Source: Gonocerus acuteangulatus (lineage: Eukaryota > Arthropoda > Insecta > Hemiptera > Coreidae). From it: 64,000 nt of DNA. Shown here piece by piece: positions 62,901-64,000 of this stretch. Position 1 is the stretch's first letter. Each line of letters begins with the position of its first letter. The notes below the pieces were generated by a model. That model was not told the DNA's origin, did no database searches, and saw only the letters and a program-made list of their open reading frames with translations. The stretch covers positions 60,673,151 to 60,737,150 of the forward strand of contig OX328132.1 of the NCBI GenBank assembly GCA_946811695.1, written 5' to 3'. Made by a program: the position numbers and the translations under genes.

Positions 62901-63935
62901 AATGGCATATTCCATATATATCAACTTTTGTTGAATTGAATATACTTTTGTGATTACTGAAGAAGTCAACTTTTATTATTTCTTCATGGACAATGAATTC
63001 ACATGATTTTAACTCCTACATATAATTATTTCATTGTTAATCCATTATTTCTAAAAGTTCATTTAATTACATGATAATTTTTGATAATCTTGAAGGTGTG
63101 TTTTTGTTCTTATTGGCTGACAGATATCTGCGAAATTCCATCACCTACAGGCATATCTGCTTGGACATCAGGTCTAGTTTGTTCTTCCTATTTGCACTTT
63201 AGCTTAATGATATTTTTTTATTATTATTATTTAATGAAAATTAGAAGACACTATATAATTTACATTTTTTATTCATATATATATATATATATATATTTTT
63301 TTTTTGTATACAACTCTCATTTCAAGACTTTCTAGATTCTTAATTTAATGTTTTTTTGTTTTGTTTTTTTTACAAACTCACCTTATTTTTATTACAATGA
63401 TGTGTTGATTGTAGATAGTGGACATTTTTGTTTTTGCGTTTTTTGTTTATAATTGTGTGTGAATTTGTTTGCGCATATGTGTCTGTTAGCAGAGTGTTTA
63501 AACACAAAGTGTTTAGGTTTTGAACCAATTCACTTTGTCTACAATTCTTTTCAATGTATATAGGGTTTCTCCGAAGTCGCCGTGAAAAAAAGAAAGAGAA
63601 AAAGGGTAAAAAGAAAAAGGAAGCTCCTCTTGATAATACAAGTAATAAGGAAGAAAAATCTGATGGGTGAGTGTTTTTCTCGATATATATACAAATATTT
63701 AATAGGCTTTTCCATAAGTTTTGTGTGGAATTACCTGTATTGAAATTATTACCATAAAAAAATAACATTATATTTCTGTTTTTAAATAATTATAGCGAGG
63801 AAAAAGAAGATATTCAGAAATCAAAAACACCTACTCCTGAAGTAGATGATGAAGGTTATTGTGTTCGACCTAAAGTTGAGTCATGGGAAATTGATACTGG
63901 CTTTAGTTTTTATTCGAGTTCCGACACGGATTCAG
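37075..63935 (+). CDS. FCHo: FCHo, F-BAR domain protein of clathrin-mediated endocytosis (5' part of gene)
   Basis: FCHo proteins bind and curve the plasma membrane and recruit eps15, intersectin and AP-2 when clathrin-coated pits form. Supported exons: 37075-37104, 43457-43548, 47597-47813, 49062-49319, 50089-50187, 54780-54876, 54971-55168, 63564-63666 and 63796-63935; in-phase candidates are 56327-56425 and 63124-63171. With all eleven the joined frame is 1381 nt (460 codons plus one base) without a stop. Residues 1-264 form the F-BAR domain: start [10 protein letters not shown], then [37 protein letters not shown] and VDKLLE. The linker holds a basic [11 protein letters not shown] tract, then DDEGYCVRP and FYSSSDTDS, both FCHO hallmarks. 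The ATG is chosen because [10 protein letters not shown] is the conserved N-terminus. The mu-homology domain is expected beyond the window. Introns total about 25 kb and are full of transposons. Confidence 0.96.
37823..37872. repeat. Perfect 19-bp inverted repeat, 12-nt loop
   Basis: AACTTTTCATACTTTGATA at 37823-37841 is mirrored exactly at 37854-37872. It lies in FCHo intron 1, just upstream of the mariner foldback element. No pre-miRNA features beyond the stem are evident. Confidence 0.85.
37990..39985. mobile_element. Foldback mariner-like element with about 680-bp inverted repeats
   Basis: The left arm 37998-38680 and right arm 39285-39965 are inverted copies of one another with scattered differences. 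The right outer end reads TGAATCACCCTGTATATA; the left outer 20 bp have diverged. The 600-bp centre contains a transposase relic on the minus strand. It lies in FCHo intron 1. Confidence 0.8.
38760..39150 (-). pseudogene. Relic of a Tc1/mariner-superfamily (DDE) transposase
   Basis: Minus-strand translation gives [20 protein letters not shown], then WSHVNPYAL and VNVWCRI. This matches the catalytic-domain pattern IL.TDE..F...G..N..N...WS..NPH...VNVWCGI of insect mariner-like transposases. The catalytic Asp-Glu of TDE is changed (TYK), and stops and frameshifts follow. Confidence 0.7.
40010..40290 (-). repeat. Dispersed repeat, copy 1 of a direct-repeat pair
   Basis: On the minus strand: (TA)n, then TCTCGTGTCACAGTGTTTG, then CCGATTTTTATGAAATTTTG, then a tract before GATTTGGCATTAAAAAATAC. 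The same order and orientation recur at 42620-42955. The two copies bracket the Helitron Rep relic. Confidence 0.75.
41254..41640 (+). pseudogene. Broken ORF, transposon-associated type, unrecognised family
   Basis: The frame starts [20 protein letters not shown], stops near 41352 and continues in another frame with [20 protein letters not shown], then CGRYPV and an acidic/Ser-rich stretch. The paired Cys residues and the acidic tail resemble N-terminal zinc-binding regions of insect transposon proteins. I cannot name the family. It lies just downstream of the Helitron relic, on the opposite strand. Confidence 0.4.
41713..42480 (-). pseudogene. Relic of an autonomous Helitron Rep/helicase protein (N-terminal part)
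   Basis: Rolling-circle transposition protein. Minus-strand frames encode [11 protein letters not shown], then [20 protein letters not shown] and [14 protein letters not shown]. These are blocks of the Helitron-like N-terminal domain that precedes the Rep nuclease. Upstream are a Cys-containing CPNC segment and a Lys/Arg/Gln-rich start. A frameshift lies between the two overlapping frames at about 42000-42060. The HUH nuclease and helicase parts are absent. It is the only trace here of the enzyme class that could mobilise Helitrons. Confidence 0.75.
42620..42955 (-). repeat. Dispersed repeat, copy 2 of a direct-repeat pair
   Basis: It has the same modules as 40010-40290 in the same orientation, with an extra C run (42742-42754) and A tracts. 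(TA)n is at 42897-42952. Confidence 0.75.
42966..43312 (-). mobile_element. tRNA-derived SINE (family A) in FCHo intron 1
   Basis: On the minus strand the head is GGGGGCGAGGTTAGCTCAGT, with A box TTAGCTCAGTGGT (43289-43301) and a B-box-like GGTTCAAAACCC. The body contains a CAGCCTTTAATTAATTT block and the 3' end is T-rich. Perfect 9-bp duplications AGATAAATT lie at 42957-42965 and 43313-43321. Confidence 0.85.
43457..43548 (+). CDS. FCHo: FCHo exon 2 (F-BAR)
   Basis: 92 nt with acceptor TTTCAG and donor AG|GTAATT. It encodes [17 protein letters not shown], then [11 protein letters not shown]: the first F-BAR helix. It leaves two bases of an Arg codon for exon 3. A repeat-filled intron separates it from exon 3. 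Confidence 0.95.
43755..45752. mobile_element. Foldback DNA transposon with about 0.5-kb inverted repeats
   Basis: The left arm 43755-44270 and right arm 45291-45752 are inverted copies, each starting TAGGCCCATGTACATTTCAT or its close variant. Each arm also contains a smaller internal inverted repeat around TTTTGGTGGTT. The centre holds a broken minus-strand ORF. It lies in FCHo intron 2. Confidence 0.75.
44680..45190 (-). pseudogene. Broken transposon ORF with an SHKEADT motif
   Basis: Minus-strand frames give [70 protein letters not shown] and [15 protein letters not shown], separated by frameshifts and stops. I recall the same block order in uncharacterised insect transposon-linked proteins but cannot name the superfamily. 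It is enclosed by the foldback arms, so it probably derives from that element. Confidence 0.5.
46031..47246 (-). mobile_element. Helitron-like element H12 in FCHo intron 2
   Basis: A complete copy with intact CTAA-end hairpin (46031-46075), (TA)n at 46168-46232 and 5' end at 47200-47246. It matches 961-2167 almost base for base over most of its length, including the block AGAGAGATCCCAAGGCTTTC, which no other copy here has. Confidence 0.8.
47597..47813 (+). CDS. FCHo: FCHo exon 3 (F-BAR)
   Basis: 217 nt with acceptor TTTACAG and donor ACT|GTGAGT. It encodes [18 protein letters not shown], a Trp-containing [11 protein letters not shown] segment and [13 protein letters not shown] Helitron-like copy ends only 350 bp upstream. 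Confidence 0.95.
48347..48678 (+). mobile_element. tRNA-derived SINE (family A) in FCHo intron 3
   Basis: A box TTAGCTCAGTGGT at 48358-48370, B box GTTCAAATCC at 48408-48417 and the same CAGCCTTTAATTAATTT block as 42966-43312. The T-rich 3' end lies at 48660-48678. Duplications TCATAGGAAAAT (48335-48346) and TCATAGGCAAAT (48679-48690) flank it. Confidence 0.88.
49062..49319 (+). CDS. FCHo: FCHo exon 4 (F-BAR)
   Basis: 258 nt, phase 0 at both ends. The sequence starts [18 protein letters not shown] and continues as a charged heptad-like helix to KMSLACK. The acceptor at 49060-49061 is chosen by family alignment. A second AG at 49042-49043 would add six in-frame codons (LTSFFQ). Confidence 0.95.
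49430..49690 (+). pseudogene. Relic of a mariner-type transposase N-terminal HTH region
   Basis: The frame reads [20 protein letters not shown], with small adjustments, then KNVDQ and a GHPP-like segment. This is the GDTALSRTQVYKWFKRFK...RSGRPST pattern of mariner-type proteins. Stops and frameshifts are frequent. It lies in FCHo intron 4. Confidence 0.55.
50089..50187 (+). CDS. FCHo: FCHo exon 5 (F-BAR)
   Basis: 99 nt, phase 0 at both ends, acceptor TTTTGCAG and donor CAG|GTAGAG. It encodes [17 protein letters not shown], then the [15 protein letters not shown] helix end. Confidence 0.95.
50807..51068 (+). pseudogene. Possible relic of a CENP-B/pogo-like HTH protein
   Basis: [20 protein letters not shown] then RLNGES resembles the first helices of pogo/Tigger or jerky-like proteins (LEEKLEIIRRLEKGES pattern). 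After stops, a frame reads [20 protein letters not shown]. Family assignment is tentative. Confidence 0.4.
51185..52485 (-). mobile_element. Helitron-like element H13 in FCHo intron 5
   Basis: The interior and 5' end are present. The CTAA hairpin has been lost: ATAAGGGTATAAGG follows the flank directly. The flanking 100 bp are shared with 29015-29137, upstream of H9. Confidence 0.65.
52618..54640 (-). mobile_element. RTE-type LINE fragment, 5'-truncated, antisense in FCHo intron
   Basis: On the minus strand the fragment encodes [57 protein letters not shown], and further down [12 protein letters not shown] and RGRQAKRW. These are the RT and C-terminal blocks of the RTE/BovB-like LINEs common in insects. 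The endonuclease is missing. The reading frame is interrupted between 53805 and 54087 and by stops in the C-terminal part. The 3' end carries a short ATTCATTC-like tail at 52618-52632, typical of RTE elements that end in short tandem repeats rather than poly(A). Confidence 0.85.
54780..54876 (+). CDS. FCHo: FCHo exon 6 (end of F-BAR)
   Basis: 97 nt with acceptor TTTGTAG and donor CCAG|GTATCA. It encodes [20 protein letters not shown] and then [12 protein letters not shown], the F-BAR C-terminal boundary. It ends in phase 1. An antisense RTE-type LINE fragment ends about 140 bp upstream. Confidence 0.95.
54971..55168 (+). CDS. FCHo: FCHo exon 7 (linker), with an internal alternative donor
   Basis: 198 nt with acceptor TTACTTTAG and donor ATG|GTATGT. 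It encodes [18 protein letters not shown], a Ser-rich stretch and a basic segment [17 protein letters not shown] second donor, GAAG|GTAATT at 55088, would remove exactly 27 codons. Both donors leave phase 1. Intron 6 is only 94 bp, so this exon is close to exon 6. Confidence 0.85.
55169..56326. other. FCHo intron without recognisable elements
   Basis: AT-rich intron between two linker exons. No transposon end, RNA gene or coding frame is evident. Confidence 0.6.
56327..56425 (+). CDS. FCHo: FCHo cassette exon candidate
   Basis: 99 nt with acceptor TTGCAG and donor AAAAT|GTAATT, phase 1 at both ends, so it can be included or skipped without a frameshift. It encodes [20 protein letters not shown] and then SRHPLRGSK, typical of a disordered Ser/Pro linker. 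Joined directly to 63564 it reads [12 protein letters not shown] across the junction. Confidence 0.75.
56572..56620. repeat. Poly(T) tract in FCHo intron
   Basis: An uninterrupted T run of nearly 50 bases. It has no adjacent element body that I can recognise, so it may be an expanded microsatellite or the tail of a decayed minus-strand retroelement. Confidence 0.9.
57215..57264. repeat. Short tandem duplication in FCHo intron
   Basis: CTTTACAGTTAGGGATTTTA occurs twice head to tail with a spacing of about 26 bp. Confidence 0.85.
57984..58668 (+). mobile_element. Internally deleted piggyBac-type element with TTAA target duplication
   Basis: TTAA at 57980-57983 and at 58669-58672 flank inverted ends CCCATTCGGGACAGT and ACAGTCCCTAAAGGG. 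Inside, 58380-58530 reads KKVYTDEE, a stop, [20 protein letters not shown], an acidic N-terminus like that of piggyBac transposases. The catalytic core is missing. Its left end carries a 44-bp palindromic repeat. Confidence 0.8.
57992..58107. repeat. 44-bp subterminal tandem repeat with ACTGATATATCAGT palindrome
   Basis: Nearly three units, each containing ACTGATAWATCAGT followed by a CCGATCCCTGTGGCCT spacer. They sit just inside the left end of the piggyBac-type element, where transposase-binding repeats are expected. Confidence 0.85.
58721..58854 (+). CDS. FCHo: Possible alternative 3'-terminal exon of FCHo
   Basis: A strong acceptor (TTTCCTCTTTCTCCCTACAG) is followed by a frame that continues from a phase-1 donor, [15 protein letters not shown] and on to a stop at 58852-58854. 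No good donor follows. If used it would give a short isoform with only the F-BAR domain. It may also be chance. Confidence 0.22.
58855..61456. other. FCHo intron, no gene or element recognised
   Basis: AT-rich sequence with short open frames of no family resemblance. A G run at 59113-59120 and an A run near 60290 are the only notable tracts. Confidence 0.55.
61468..61651 (+). mobile_element. tRNA-derived SINE (family B) in FCHo intron
   Basis: The tRNA-Glu-like head GGTCTCCCATGGTCTAGTGG has B box GGGTTCGATCC at 61522-61532 and a body shared with 27011-27190, ending in an A-rich tail. It has 11-bp duplications AATAACTTACT (61457-61467) and AATAACTTGCT (61652-61662). Confidence 0.88.
61663..63123. 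other. FCHo intron, no gene or element recognised
   Basis: AT-rich intron between the family B SINE and the micro-exon candidate. Short frames of 60-80 codons on both strands look like low-complexity chance ORFs. Confidence 0.55.
63124..63171 (+). CDS. FCHo: FCHo micro-exon candidate
   Basis: 48 nt with a pyrimidine-rich acceptor ending GGCTGACAG and donor TCAG|GTCTAG, phase 1 at both ends. It encodes [15 protein letters not shown]. It fits between any of the phase-1 linker exons and 63564. Confidence 0.45.
63564..63666 (+). CDS. FCHo: FCHo exon (basic linker)
   Basis: 103 nt with acceptor TATATAG and donor GATGG|GTGAGT. It encodes [20 protein letters not shown] then a polar segment. It needs an upstream phase-1 donor, which every upstream linker exon provides. 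The Lys/Arg tract probably contributes to membrane or AP-2 binding (inference). Confidence 0.88.
63796..63935 (+). CDS. FCHo: FCHo exon ([18 protein letters not shown])
   Basis: 140 nt with acceptor AATTATAG and donor TTCAG|GTTTTC. It encodes [15 protein letters not shown] and [14 protein letters not shown], conserved FCHO linker motifs. Reading through the donor meets a stop after a few codons, so a downstream exon beyond the window is required. Confidence 0.9.
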
Positions 63936-64000
63936 GTTTTCAAATATTAATATGAATTGAATCATTTTATGACTGAAATATTTGGAGACTAAATAAACAA

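Noticed and set aside
63285..63768. Minus-strand 132-codon frame overlapping the FCHo exon at 63564
   Set aside because: A shadow of the FCHo exon and its AT-rich flanks. The + strand exon has splice sites and family motifs.

Overview
This window looks like arthropod, most likely insect, nuclear DNA. It is AT-rich and repeat-packed, its genes are split by long introns with canonical GT-AG boundaries, and its transposons are of types common in insects. The species cannot be named from the sequence alone. Positions 22001-22200 are an N gap of exactly 200 bases, probably a scaffold gap of arbitrary size.

Two cellular genes are recognisable, both on the + strand and both incomplete. (1) BBS7, a subunit of the ciliary BBSome coat, has four internal exons between 3669 and 16054 that join in phase into one uninterrupted reading frame of 209 codons covering much of its C-terminal half. 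Its 5' exons lie before the window. The exons expected after 16054 were not found before the next gene. (2) FCHo (FCHO1/2 orthologue), the F-BAR membrane-bending protein that helps start clathrin-coated pits, begins at an ATG at 37075 and runs off the right edge. Nine exons are well supported; two more are in-phase candidates. They encode the whole F-BAR domain and the start of the linker; the C-terminal mu-homology domain must lie beyond 64000.

Nearly everything else is mobile DNA. 0.5-2.2 kb: a Helitron-like copy and hAT-like ends. 4.9-12.8 kb: a nearly full-length but broken I-type LINE inside a BBS7 intron, itself interrupted by a Helitron-like copy. 13-18.7 kb: BBS7 exons, hairpin-bearing repeats and a 124-bp tandem array. 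18.7-34.2 kb: a dense nest of Helitron-like copies, two Penelope-like inserts with hammerhead-like motifs, a tRNA-derived SINE and a large inverted duplication. 34.2-37 kb: quiet sequence leading into the FCHo promoter. 37-64 kb: FCHo, whose introns hold a mariner-type foldback element, a relic of an autonomous Helitron Rep protein, a second foldback element, two more Helitron-like copies, two SINE families, an antisense RTE-type LINE and an internally deleted piggyBac element with intact TTAA ends.

The feature that dominates the window is one Helitron-like family with at least a dozen copies or fragments. One end has a 9-bp hairpin 15-20 bp inside the terminus. The other has a 14-bp hairpin directly before a CTAA terminus. 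A (TA)n tract always sits about 115-190 bp inside the CTAA end. Nested insertions show that it enters A/T runs with no visible target-site duplication.
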